A stretch of DNA of 64,000 bases from Pseudodesulfovibrio cashew. GTDB taxonomy: Bacteria > Desulfobacterota > Desulfovibrionia > Desulfovibrionales > Desulfovibrionaceae. The DNA is taken from assembly GCF_009762795.1 (NCBI RefSeq), contig NZ_CP046400.1, positions 659,501-723,500 on the forward strand, given 5' to 3'. The translations under genes and the position numbers were made by a program. This document shows positions 8,217-16,087 of the stretch, piece after piece. The notes below the pieces were generated by a model that had not been told where the DNA came from, did not search any database, and saw nothing but the letters and a program-made list of their open reading frames with translations. The stretch's first letter is position 1. Each line of letters begins with the position of its first letter.

Positions 8217-8966
8217 ATGACTTTGCTTGAGAATAAAACCCTGGTGCTCACGGGAGCGTCCAGGGGAATAGGCAGGGCTCTGGCCCTGGAACTGGCCCGC
8301 GAGGGCGTCGGCCTGGTCCTGGGAGCCCGGGACGAATACCGTTTGAAGGAAACCGCGGACGCCTGCCGAAAGCTGGGCGGGAAGGCCATGTGCATATCCG
8401 GAGACGTGTCCTCGTCCAACGTGGCCCAGGAGCTGGTCCAGGTGGCCATCGAGCTGGGCAATTTCGCCGGATTCATCCACGCGGCGGGAGTGCTCGCCCC
8501 CGGCCCGGCGGTGTGGGAGTTGAACAAGACCCGATTCCGGGAGGTCATGGACGCCTCGGTCACGGGAGCGCACCAACTCATCCGGCACGCCGTCCCCCAT
8601 ATGCTCATGAACGGCGGCGGGCTGGCCCTGTTCTTCGGCTCCGGCGCGGCGGACCGCGCCCAGCCCGGCATCGGGGCCTACTGTGCGGCCAAGGCGGCCG
8701 AGGAACACCTGGCGCGCCAACTGGCCGCGGAAGCCCAGATTCTGACCACCATCATCTGGCGGCCCGGCATCGTGGAGACGCGCATGCAGGGCCAGGCCAG
8801 AACCGCCGAAGGGGAGAGCGCGGAGCAGATCAAGGCCGTGTTCACCCCGTGGAAGGAGGCCGGTCTACTCCTGACCCCGGAGGAATCCGCCCGGGGGCTG
8901 GTGGAGTTCCTGAAAGACGAGCCCGAAAAGTACAGCGGCAAGGTCGTCGACATTCGAGAAATCTGA
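8217..8966 (+). CDS. Short-chain dehydrogenase/reductase (SDR)
   Basis: 249 residues. The start ATG at 8217 has GGGAG at 8204-8208. The Rossmann motif TGASRGIG is at 12-19, the HAAG motif near 88-91, Ser142, and YxxxK (Tyr155, Lys159), so the catalytic triad is complete. It is a classical NAD(P)(H)-dependent SDR of cytosolic type; the substrate is unknown. It is divergent from the aminotransferase with only 47 bases between starts, which suggests shared control. Confidence 0.92.
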   Translation: MTLLENKTLVLTGASRGIGRALALELAREGVGLVLGARDEYRLKETADACRKLGGKAMCISGDVSSSNVAQELVQVAIELGNFAGFIHAAGVLAPGPAVWELNKTRFREVMDASVTGAHQLIRHAVPHMLMNGGGLALFFGSGAADRAQPGIGAYCAAKAAEEHLARQLAAEAQILTTIIWRPGIVETRMQGQARTAEGESAEQIKAVFTPWKEAGLLLTPEESARGLVEFLKDEPEKYSGKVVDIREI

Positions 8967-8984
8967 TAGGGTAGCCTATCTTTA
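8964..8984 (+). terminator. Weak hairpin after the SDR gene
   Basis: GATAGG, GTAG, CCTATC followed by TTTA. It overlaps the stop codon. The stem is short and AT-rich, so termination would be weak. Confidence 0.4.
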
Positions 8985-9011
8985 CCCGTCACCCCCCAAA
9001 AGGAGTCACCC

Positions 9012-9563
9012 ATGAAACGCCTGATACCCGTCTTCTCTATGATCCTGGCACTGTGCCTGCTCGCCGCCTGCGGCAGCGACGAACCCACCTCGGAATCCAA
9101 CCAGTCTCCCGAAGCGGCAGCAGTGACCGAAGCGGTGGGCGGCCCGTTCACCGAAGCTGAGTTCGAAAAATTCCTCAAGGACCTGCCTTCCATGCCCGGC
9201 ATGACCGCGGCCAGCCAGCAGGCCATGGCCGACGGCGCAGAAGCGGCCCTCCCGGCTGCGATCAAGGCCAAGGCCAAGGAGCTGGGCTGGTCCGAGGACA
9301 GGTTCATGTACATGTACGGCCACTCCATGGCCGTGCTGAGCGTGGAGCAGCTCGGCGATATGCAGAAGCAGATGCGCGAGCAGATGGCTGACATGCCCGA
9401 AGCCCAGAAGCAGATGATGGAGCAGATGCTCTCCCAGCAGACCGGCGAGCAGATGGACGCCATCAAGGCCGAGATGGACAAGCAGGTCCCGGCTTCGGAA
9501 CAGACCATCATCCGCGACAACATGGACGCCCTGTGCAGCGCCATGGGCATTCCCAAGCCCTAG
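9012..9563 (+). CDS. Methionine- and glutamine-rich lipoprotein
   Basis: 183 residues with a strong RBS (AAAAGGAG at 8998). The signal peptide ends in the lipobox LLAAC (Cys about 20), so it should be lipidated and anchored in the envelope. The C-terminal half (about 115-160) is a helical stretch rich in Met and Gln (DMQKQMREQMADMPEAQKQM), which could be a coiled coil or a soft-metal-binding or oxidisable-methionine surface. The next gene begins on the base after its stop codon. No family recognised. Confidence 0.8.
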   Translation: MKRLIPVFSMILALCLLAACGSDEPTSESNQSPEAAAVTEAVGGPFTEAEFEKFLKDLPSMPGMTAASQQAMADGAEAALPAAIKAKAKELGWSEDRFMYMYGHSMAVLSVEQLGDMQKQMREQMADMPEAQKQMMEQMLSQQTGEQMDAIKAEMDKQVPASEQTIIRDNMDALCSAMGIPKP

Positions 9564-10499
9564 ATGATCGAACGGCTGACCCTGTGGGGGCTGGCTCCGG
9601 CCAGCCCCCGCACCGACATCCCCCTGCCCGGCAGCCCGGAGCGGAGCGCCTCTCGCCTGGCCGTGGAGGACGAGGCCGGGACGGTCTGGGTCCTGGAACG
9701 GCTGCGACCTGAGCAGGCGGACCGGCGGGAGCGCATCGGGTGCGCCCTTCTCCGGCTGGCCGAAGCTGGCCTGCCCGTGGCCCCCTACAGGCCCGGCCCG
9801 CAAGGACGGTTCGTCCTGGAAGCCGAAGGGGCGTGCTGGCAACTTTCACCGTTCGTCGAGGGCGATCCCCTGCCCCGTCCAAGCTTCATAGAAGACCCCG
9901 CGCGAGGCACCGCACTCGGGCGCTTCCTGGCAGACCTGGCCAGTGCCGGAGAAACGGTGCGTGAACCATGCCCGACGTTCACGCTGGAAGAATACGTCAA
10001 CGAACTCTTGGCCAAGACGGCCGCACGACGCCCGGACGTCCACCGGGTCCTCCTTCCGGTCCTGCCGGTCCTGGCCCCGCTGTTCGAGGCGTGGCACGGC
10101 CTCCCGCACACCCTCTGCCAGGGGGACTTCCACCCCCTCAACGTCATCTGGCGCGGCACGGAAATCGGCGCGGTCATCGACTGGGAGTTCATGGGCGTGC
10201 GTCCGGCCCTGTATGACGCGGCCAACTGCCTGGGCTGCGTGGGCATCGAAGACCCGCGCGCCCTAGTGCGCGGCCTGGCTCCGGCCCTGCTCGCCGAGCT
10301 TAGGGACAGGGAAGCCCTGCCCCCCGAGGGATACCGGCTCCTGCCCGAGCTGGTGCTCGGCCTGCGCTTCGCCTGGCTCTCGGAATGGCTGCGTCGCAGC
10401 GACGAGGAGATGATCGAGATGGAACTGAGCTTCATGCGGCTGTTGGCCAACAGCCTGGACACCCTTACCCCTGCCTGGAACCGGCTTCTGGAGCACTGA
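9564..10499 (+). CDS. APH/choline-kinase-type phosphotransferase
   Basis: 311 residues. The ATG directly follows the lipoprotein stop. The catalytic loop is QGDFHPLN (186-193; Asp188, Asn193), the metal-binding segment is VIDWEF (Asp206), and EFMGVRPALYDAAN follows, as in the aminoglycoside phosphotransferase / homoserine kinase II family. The usual HGD is QGD here, which occurs in the family. It probably phosphorylates a small hydroxylated molecule; the substrate is unknown. It is three bases from selO, so two kinase-fold proteins with different chemistries appear coupled. Confidence 0.85.
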   Translation: MIERLTLWGLAPASPRTDIPLPGSPERSASRLAVEDEAGTVWVLERLRPEQADRRERIGCALLRLAEAGLPVAPYRPGPQGRFVLEAEGACWQLSPFVEGDPLPRPSFIEDPARGTALGRFLADLASAGETVREPCPTFTLEEYVNELLAKTAARRPDVHRVLLPVLPVLAPLFEAWHGLPHTLCQGDFHPLNVIWRGTEIGAVIDWEFMGVRPALYDAANCLGCVGIEDPRALVRGLAPALLAELRDREALPPEGYRLLPELVLGLRFAWLSEWLRRSDEEMIEMELSFMRLLANSLDTLTPAWNRLLEH

Positions 10500-10502
10500 C
10501 CA

Positions 10503-11948
10503 ATGCCCTTCGACAACACCTATGCCCGGCTGCCGGAAGACTTCTTTCAACGCATCACCCCCGTGCCGGTGGCGGCTCCGTCCCTGATCCGGCTCAACCG
10601 CGAGCTGGCCGAATCCCTCGGGCTGGACCTGCCCGATGACGACACGAAGCTGGCCGAGATTTTCTCCGGCAACGCGCTCCTTGAGGGCAGCGAACCCATT
10701 GCCCAGGCCTATGCAGGGCATCAGTTCGGCGGGTTTGTTCCCCAGTTGGGGGATGGACGGGCCATACTCCTGGGCGAGGTGGTCGACGCGCAGGGGCGAC
10801 GCTTCGACATCCAGCTCAAAGGGTCGGGCCAGACGCGATTCTCCCGCAGCGGCGACGGACGCTCCCCCCTGGGTCCGGTCATCCGGGAGTACGTGCTCAG
10901 CGAGGCCATGCACGCCCTGGGCATCCCCAGCTCACGCGGGCTGGCCATGACCGCCACGGGCGAGACCGTCCGGCGCGAGACGCCCCTGCCCGGCGGCGTA
11001 TTCACACGGGTGGCAGCAAGCCACATCCGGGTGGGGACCTTCGAATATTTCGCCTCCCGCCAACAGGAGACGCATCTCCGCACCCTGGCCGACTACGCCA
11101 TCGACCGCCATTATCCCGAAGCGCGCGAAGCGGCCAACCCCTACGCGGCCCTGTTCGACGCCGTGTGCCGAGCCCAAGCCAGACTGGTCGCGCGCTGGCT
11201 GTGCGTGGGCTTCATCCACGGGGTCATGAATACGGACAACACAACAATCTCCGGAGAAACCATCGACTACGGCCCCTGCGCCTTCCTGGACCGGTACAAC
11301 CCCGCCAAGGTTTACAGCTCCATCGACATGCAGGGGCGGTACGCCTACGACAACCAGCCGAACATCGCCCGCTGGAACCTGTCCAGTCTGGGCGGCTGCC
11401 TGATTCCGCTGCTCGACGAAAACCGGGAGCGCGCCCATGCCGTGGGCGAAGAGATTCTTGAGTCCTTCGGCCCGGTCTTCACCGAAGCCTACCACTCGGG
11501 CATGTGCCGCAAGATCGGACTGACCGGAGCGGACGGCGACTTCGCCCTGGCCGGAGAACTGCTCTCCCTCATGGCCCGTGACCGCGCGGACTTCACCCTG
11601 ACCTTCCGCCTCCTGGGCGACAGGGAAAACCCGGCCCGGTTCGAAGGACTGTTCGCTTCGTCCGGCGAGATCACGGCCTGGAGGGAAAAATGGGAAGACC
11701 GCCTGGAGCAACAGGGAAGAGCGCCGGATACCGTGGCCGAAGCCATGCGCACCGCCAACCCCGCCTTCATCCCGCGCAACCACCGGGTGGCCGAGGCCAT
11801 CGCCGCCGCCGAAAGGGCGGACTACGGCCCGCTCAACAGGCTCATGGAGGTGCTGGCCGAGCCCTACGCCGACCAGCCTGAGGACGCCGAGTACATGGAT
11901 CCGCCAGCCCCGGACGAGGAAGTCCGGCAAACCTTTTGCGGCACCTAG
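10503..11948 (+). CDS. selO: Protein adenylyltransferase SelO (YdiU/UPF0061)
   Basis: 481 residues, the length of E. coli SelO. Family blocks include AYAGHQFGGFVPQLGDGRAI (69-88), the Lys of FDIQLKGSGQTRFSR (Lys106), the GIPSSRGLAMT block, and FIHGVMNTDN...TIDYGPCAF with Asp245, Asn246 and Asp255 as metal/ATP ligands. SelO is a pseudokinase that binds ATP in flipped orientation and AMPylates proteins in redox stress. The C-terminus has Cys479 (FCGT), the position where eukaryotic relatives carry selenocysteine; here it is TGC, not TGA. Confidence 0.96.
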   Translation: MPFDNTYARLPEDFFQRITPVPVAAPSLIRLNRELAESLGLDLPDDDTKLAEIFSGNALLEGSEPIAQAYAGHQFGGFVPQLGDGRAILLGEVVDAQGRRFDIQLKGSGQTRFSRSGDGRSPLGPVIREYVLSEAMHALGIPSSRGLAMTATGETVRRETPLPGGVFTRVAASHIRVGTFEYFASRQQETHLRTLADYAIDRHYPEAREAANPYAALFDAVCRAQARLVARWLCVGFIHGVMNTDNTTISGETIDYGPCAFLDRYNPAKVYSSIDMQGRYAYDNQPNIARWNLSSLGGCLIPLLDENRERAHAVGEEILESFGPVFTEAYHSGMCRKIGLTGADGDFALAGELLSLMARDRADFTLTFRLLGDRENPARFEGLFASSGEITAWREKWEDRLEQQGRAPDTVAEAMRTANPAFIPRNHRVAEAIAAAERADYGPLNRLMEVLAEPYADQPEDAEYMDPPAPDEEVRQTFCGT

Positions 11949-11966
11949 GGCAAGCTTGACGATTTT

Positions 11967-12009
11967 TCAAAAAAAAGACCCGCCATCCGAGGATGGCGGG
12001 TCTTTTGTC
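11967..12009. terminator. Bidirectional terminator between selO and the acidic-protein gene
   Basis: AAAAAAAAGACCCGCCATCC, GAGG... the stem GACCCGCCATC / GATGGCGGGTC has an eight-A tract on one side and TTTTGT on the other, so it can serve both convergent genes. Confidence 0.92.
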
Positions 12010-12025
12010 TCTTTGTCGAAATCGC

Positions 12026-13549
12026 CTAGTCGTCGAGCTCCTCGGCCAGGGCCGCGATCTCCTCGCGAATGATCCGGGCGGCCTCGGCGGGCACCAGTTG
12101 GGCAATCTCCTCGCGCAGGGTGTGCTCCAGTTCCTGCACACGCGCCTCCAGTTGGGCGACCTGTGCCTGTAGCGCCTCCACGGAGGGGGCGGCGGGTTCC
12201 TCGGTCACGTCGGCGAGCAGATCGTCCACGTCCACGTCGTCGCTGATGTCCGTTCCCATGTCCGAAGGCATGGCCTCGGCCGCCAGGGCGTCTCCGAAAT
12301 CCTCCACGGAAAGGCCGGACTCGACGCTTTCCTCCTCAATGTCGGAAACGTCGACCTCCACGTTATCCAGAAGGGAATCCATGTCTTCCATGGCGTCGTC
12401 GTCTTCCAGGGTGTCGAGGCCGGTCAACTGGCCGAGATCGGCGTCGTCCTCAAGCTCCGGCATGGCCTCGGCCTGGGGCTCGTCCATGAGCTCGTCTATG
12501 TCCTCGGCGGCCACGGCGTCCTCCACGGACAATTCCGGACCGCTCTCCTCCGCCAGGGACACGTCGACCATGTCCTCCGGCTCCAATGAAATTTCTTCCG
12601 TGATTTCTTCGACGGGCGCAGATTCCATCTGCTCAGACTCGGGGGCCGCAGCGACCGGTTCCTCGTCCAGAGCCTCTTCGATCATGTCTTCGGCCAGGGC
12701 CTCGGCCACGTCGTCGTCCAACTGCACTTCATCGACAAACTCGGGCATGGCCTCTTCGGGCTCAGCCTCCGGTTCAGCCAAGACTTCCATCTCAGGCTCA
12801 AGAGCCATCTCGGGCTCAAGAACCATTTCCGGCTCTAAGTCGACTTCGGGCTCGGCCTCCATTGCGGCTTCAAGCTCAATTTCCGGCTCAAGTTCGAGTT
12901 CCGGCTCCACGGCGACGGGCTCGGCCACATCTTCCAGAACCAAGGCATCTTCTTCGCTGTCCCCCACATCTTCCAGAAGCGCCCCAAGATCGGCCAGGTC
13001 ATCCGCTTCGGAAACTTCCGCTTCGGATTCCTCGACCAGATCGTCGAGCTCGATGACCGGCTCTTCCCCGGCATCGAGTTCCTGGGCATCCTCTTCGGCG
13101 ATGTCCTCGACCAGAGCGGCTACCGCGTCCGCCTCGGCGTCCACCGGAGCGGCCTCTTCCGAAACAACGTCCTCCAGGACCAGGGCCTCATCGTCCACCG
13201 CTTCCAGTTCATCATCAAGCAGGATCAGCCCTTCCTCTTCGGAGGCGGGTTTGACGATGGACTCGGGATCGGGAAATTCATCTTCCGCAGCAGCCTCTTC
13301 AAGGTCCTCGAGAAGGACCGGCTCATCGTCGGTCATGTCGTCGAGCATGATCGGCTCGTCTTCCTCCGCTTCTTCAGCGGCGGCACTCTCCTCTTCCAGG
13401 TCGTCGGAAAAGAGATCCTCGAGCTCCTGCTCGAAATCGGAATCGACGTTGTCGAGATCAATGACGTCGGTGTTCGGAGTCGCGTCGTTGAGCACATCCG
13501 CGACATCTACGGTGTCGTCTTTGGCGGAAGGCGGGGGAGCCGGGGTCAT
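12026..13549 (-). CDS. Extremely acidic low-complexity protein with C-terminal coiled coil
   Basis: 507 residues, RBS AGGAGG just upstream. No signal peptide or membrane helix is visible. Residues 1-450 are dominated by Glu, Asp, Ala, Val and Leu, with loose repeats of the types hydrophobic-LxD(D/E) (IMLDDM, VLLEDL, LILLDDE, LVLEDV) and xLEPEM (about 225-290). The last 55 residues form a heptad coiled coil (VEALQAQVAQLEARVQELE) and a helix rich in Glu and Ala. Such a chain would be disordered with short conserved linear motifs and might act as a scaffold or a sink for basic proteins. No family recognised; FimV-like or AgmU-like polar-hub proteins are only compositional parallels. Confidence 0.8.
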   Translation of the reverse strand: MTPAPPPSAKDDTVDVADVLNDATPNTDVIDLDNVDSDFEQELEDLFSDDLEEESAAAEEAEEDEPIMLDDMTDDEPVLLEDLEEAAAEDEFPDPESIVKPASEEEGLILLDDELEAVDDEALVLEDVVSEEAAPVDAEADAVAALVEDIAEEDAQELDAGEEPVIELDDLVEESEAEVSEADDLADLGALLEDVGDSEEDALVLEDVAEPVAVEPELELEPEIELEAAMEAEPEVDLEPEMVLEPEMALEPEMEVLAEPEAEPEEAMPEFVDEVQLDDDVAEALAEDMIEEALDEEPVAAAPESEQMESAPVEEITEEISLEPEDMVDVSLAEESGPELSVEDAVAAEDIDELMDEPQAEAMPELEDDADLGQLTGLDTLEDDDAMEDMDSLLDNVEVDVSDIEEESVESGLSVEDFGDALAAEAMPSDMGTDISDDVDVDDLLADVTEEPAAPSVEALQAQVAQLEARVQELEHTLREEIAQLVPAEAARIIREEIAALAEELDD

Positions 13550-13570
13550 GGATACCTCCTGGGGGAAGGT

Positions 13571-13613
13571 GGGAAAAAAAAGGGGGAGCTGTCTTCCAGC
13601 CCCCCCTCAAGTC
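13571..13613 (-). terminator. Terminator of the cytochrome c3 gene
   Basis: On the minus strand a G-run, then GCTGGAAGACAGC, then CCCCCT and eight T form a stem-loop with a strong T-tract. It lies just after the stop at 13626. Confidence 0.8.
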
Positions 13614-13625
13614 TACCCTAGCGAT

Positions 13626-14033
13626 TTACTTCGGGTGGCAATCCTTACAGGCCACGGGGACATTCTTGCCCTCTTTCTTCATCTTCTTGTGGCAGCCGAG
13701 GCAGGAAGCGTCGGACTTCTTGCTGTGGAAAGCCTGGTAGAAGCCGGTGGGCTCCTTCTTGGCGGCCTTGCTGGCGTCAACGTGGCAGCCTTCGGAAGCG
13801 CAGCCCTTGACGGCGTCCTTGCTGGCGGCCTTGTGGTGGCAGGTCAGACAGTCCAGACCGGCGTCAGCATGTTTCTTGTGCGGGAAAGCGACCGCGGTTT
13901 TGGTCGCCTTGGCGCCTGCGGGGACCTCCAGAGTCATCTCGTCGGCGGGAGCGTTGCCGGCGATAACGGACGGCAAGGCGAACGCGCAGACCAGAGCGGC
14001 CACCATCAGGCTGATAAGCAGAACTTTTTTCAT
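13626..14033 (-). CDS. Periplasmic tetrahaem cytochrome c3
   Basis: 135 residues with a Sec signal peptide (about 1-25, cleaved near VIA-GNA). Haem sites are CLTCH (62-66), CASEGCH (78-84, CX4CH), CLGCH (111-115) and CKDCH (129-133). The distal histidines expected for bis-His c3 haems are present: His52 and His55 in FPHKKH, His67 and His103. Cytochrome c3 shuttles electrons between periplasmic hydrogenases or formate dehydrogenases and membrane complexes in Desulfovibrio. The fourth site is CX2CH, whereas many type I c3 proteins have CX4CH. RBS AGGAGG. Single gene with its own promoter and terminator. Confidence 0.95.
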   Translation of the reverse strand: MKKVLLISLMVAALVCAFALPSVIAGNAPADEMTLEVPAGAKATKTAVAFPHKKHADAGLDCLTCHHKAASKDAVKGCASEGCHVDASKAAKKEPTGFYQAFHSKKSDASCLGCHKKMKKEGKNVPVACKDCHPK

Positions 14034-14087
14034 GTACCTTCTTCCTCCTGTTGCAAAAATTTAACAGTCACACTCTCTACTTATGCG

Positions 14088-14116
14088 GGGATAAATAAGT
14101 ATCCTCCCCCTGTCAA
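14088..14116 (-). promoter_or_regulatory. Candidate sigma-70 promoter of cytochrome c3
   Basis: On the minus strand TTGACA (14116-14111), a 17-base spacer and TATCCC (14093-14088). It is about 55 bases upstream of the start codon. The -35 is perfect and the -10 weak. Confidence 0.5.
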
Positions 14117-14152
14117 GCGGGGGATGCCATCGTAGACGCTTGCTTTTACCTG

Positions 14153-14179
14153 AAAAGCCCCTTTGAAGGCAAGGGGTTT
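14153..14179 (-). terminator. Terminator of cbiH
   Basis: On the minus strand AAACCCCTTGCCTTC, AAAGGGGCTTTTC: the stem CCCCTT/AAGGGG is followed by CTTTTC. It lies directly downstream of the cbiH stop. Confidence 0.7.
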
Positions 14180-14181
14180 CC

Positions 14182-14946
14182 TCATTCCCCGCCCTTGTCC
14201 CCGATGGCGTACTTCCGGTGGTACCCGCGCGGGGTGAGCATTCTCTTTCCCGCCGCCCGGGTGGCCGAATTCCCCACGATGAGCACTGTCTGCATGTCCA
14301 CACCCTCCACATCCACCTTGTCGAGGGTGGTGAGACGCACATCCTGCCCTTCCCGGTATGCGCGGCCCACCACGCCCACCGGGGTCGAGGGCTCCCGGCT
14401 CTCGCCGATGACGGCAAGGGCTTTGTCCAGGTGGTCGCTCCGCTTCTTCGACCGGGGATTGTAGATGGCGATGACAAAATCGGCCTGAGCGGCCAGGCGC
14501 AGCCGCTTTTCGATAACTTCCCACGGGGTGAGCAGGTCGGACAGTGATATCGAGGCGAAATCGTGCATGAGCGGCGCGCCGAGCAGGGCCGCCGCCGCGT
14601 TGAACGCGGCCACGCCCGGAATCATGGTGAACGGCACCGCGTCCAGCAGTCCCTCGGCCTCCAGAATCTCCAGAAGCAAACCGGCCATGGCGTAGATGCC
14701 CGCGTCGCCGCTGCACACCATGGCGGTCCGCTTGCCGGACCTGGCCCGCTCCACGGCCTCCCGGGCGCGCTCCACCTCACCCATCATGCCGGTTGAGACC
14801 ACTTCCTTGCCTTCGAGCAGAGCGGGCGGAACCAGTTCGATATACCCCTTGTATCCGGCCACCACATCGGCGCGTTCCAGAGCCTTCCGGGCCGCCGGGG
14901 TGAGCAGGGACTCATCTCCGGGGCCGAGGCTGACGGCAGTAAGCAT
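14182..14946 (-). CDS. cbiH: Cobalt-precorrin-3B (cobalt-factor III) C17-methyltransferase
   Basis: 254 residues from ATG 14946 (GGAAGG six bases before); ATG 14952 is an alternative that overlaps the cbiG stop. Tetrapyrrole methyltransferase fold: VSLGPGDESLLT at the N-terminus, CSGDAGIYAMAGLL, MIPGVAAFNAAAALLGAPLMHDFASISLSDLLTPW in the middle, and IYNPRSKKR. It adds the C17 methyl and contracts the ring in anaerobic B12 synthesis, using SAM in the cytoplasm. It is coupled to cbiG, which catalyses a later opening of the lactone that this step forms. Confidence 0.95.
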   Translation of the reverse strand: MLTAVSLGPGDESLLTPAARKALERADVVAGYKGYIELVPPALLEGKEVVSTGMMGEVERAREAVERARSGKRTAMVCSGDAGIYAMAGLLLEILEAEGLLDAVPFTMIPGVAAFNAAAALLGAPLMHDFASISLSDLLTPWEVIEKRLRLAAQADFVIAIYNPRSKKRSDHLDKALAVIGESREPSTPVGVVGRAYREGQDVRLTTLDKVDVEGVDMQTVLIVGNSATRAAGKRMLTPRGYHRKYAIGDKGGE

Positions 14947-14948
14947 GG

Positions 14949-15980
14949 TCATCCTTCCTTCTTTTTCTCGCGGGCCACGGCCAGCGTCACGGTGTTGGTC
15001 TTGGTCTTTTCCACGAGCAGTTCCCCCCGGCCCGAAAGCAGCAGGGCCGAGGCTTCGGACACCGAAGCCACCCCCACACGGCGGAAAACCGTGCCCGACG
15101 GGTTGGGCGCGTCCACTGCGTCGAGCGTCTCCTTGGGATAGAAGACCGGCTTGACGTCCAGCGCCTGCGCCGCCTCAAGCAGGCCGGGTTCATCCGCCTT
15201 GAGGTCGATGCTGGCAAGCCCGCCGACGGCGTCCAGGGAGAGCCCGGCTGCATCGAAGACGTTGCGTACGTGGTTGAAAATTTCGTCGCCCGACACGCCC
15301 CGGCGGCAGCCTACGCCGAGCATGAGCACGCGCGGGTAGAGCCAGAGGGCGTCCGCGTCCGGGCAGTCGTCCTTCCAGGAGACCCAGACGCCGGGTTCGC
15401 CCATACGCCAGGAATCCGGATCAGGCACCGGGACAAACAGCTCCCCTTCGGCGCCGAGATAGCGGCCCGGATCGAAGACCTGCACGGGCTTCCCCTCCAG
15501 CAGCGCCCCGTTGACCACTTTCACCCGTTCGATGTTGCCGATGGTCATGCCAGCGTCGCGGGCCAGGACATCCAGGGAAGGCACGCCCGCCGTATCCGTG
15601 GCCGTAGTGATCACGGCCTGCCCCCCGGTGACGGCGGCGCAGCGTACGGCGAGGTCGTTGGCCCCGCCCAGGTGGCCGGAAAGCAGGCTCACCGCGAACC
15701 GCCCCTGTTGGTCGAGGACGGTCACGGCGGGATCGTCCGCCTTGCCTTTCAGGTGCGGCGCGATGCAGCGCACTGCGATGCCCGCCGCAGCAACGAACAC
15801 GTGCCCGTCGAACGCGCCGAAGGTTTCGGCCACCAGCTCCGGCAGGGACTCGAAGGGATGCACGCCGTCATCGGCGAAACGCCTGGGCGCGTGCACGGTC
15901 CCGCCCAACTCAAGGGCGAGCTTCCGGGCCAGGGCTGTCCCCTGACGGGTGAGGGCGTAAAGGGCGAGGGTCTCTGACAT
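14949..15980 (-). CDS. cbiG: Cobalt-precorrin-5A hydrolase
   Basis: 343 residues. The ATG at 15980 gives MSETLALYALTRQG; a longer frame to 16061 crosses the upstream terminator. The family blocks are VFVAAAGIAVRCIAPHLKGKADDPAVTVLDQQGRFAVSLLSGHLGGAND (N-terminal and middle domains) and GVGCRRGVSGDEI with GLASIDLKADEPGL (C-terminal CbiG domain). It opens the C20 lactone and releases acetaldehyde, the hallmark of the oxygen-independent pathway. Its stop overlaps the region of the cbiH start. Confidence 0.95.
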   Translation of the reverse strand: MSETLALYALTRQGTALARKLALELGGTVHAPRRFADDGVHPFESLPELVAETFGAFDGHVFVAAAGIAVRCIAPHLKGKADDPAVTVLDQQGRFAVSLLSGHLGGANDLAVRCAAVTGGQAVITTATDTAGVPSLDVLARDAGMTIGNIERVKVVNGALLEGKPVQVFDPGRYLGAEGELFVPVPDPDSWRMGEPGVWVSWKDDCPDADALWLYPRVLMLGVGCRRGVSGDEIFNHVRNVFDAAGLSLDAVGGLASIDLKADEPGLLEAAQALDVKPVFYPKETLDAVDAPNPSGTVFRRVGVASVSEASALLLSGRGELLVEKTKTNTVTLAVAREKKKEG

Positions 15981-16019
15981 TGGGCGAATGTAGCAGCTGG
16001 CTTCGGGATCGGAAAGAGG

Positions 16020-16060
16020 AAAGGAAAATGCCGGGGCGGACTGTCCGTCCACCCCGGCCA
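16020..16060 (-). terminator. Terminator between hemL and cbiG
   Basis: On the minus strand GCCGGGGTGGAC...GTCCGCCCCGGC forms a long stem followed by ATTTTCCTTTCC. It divides the ahbB-hemL unit from the cbiG-cbiH unit. Confidence 0.75.
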
Positions 16061-16087
16061 TGAAGTTCTCGATGCGGCGAAGACCGG

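Noticed and set aside
12069..14135. Plus-strand Ser-rich frame opposite the acidic protein
   Set aside because: Antisense shadow: the Ser/Thr richness mirrors the GAA/GAG/GAC codons of the acidic gene, and it also runs across cytochrome c3.
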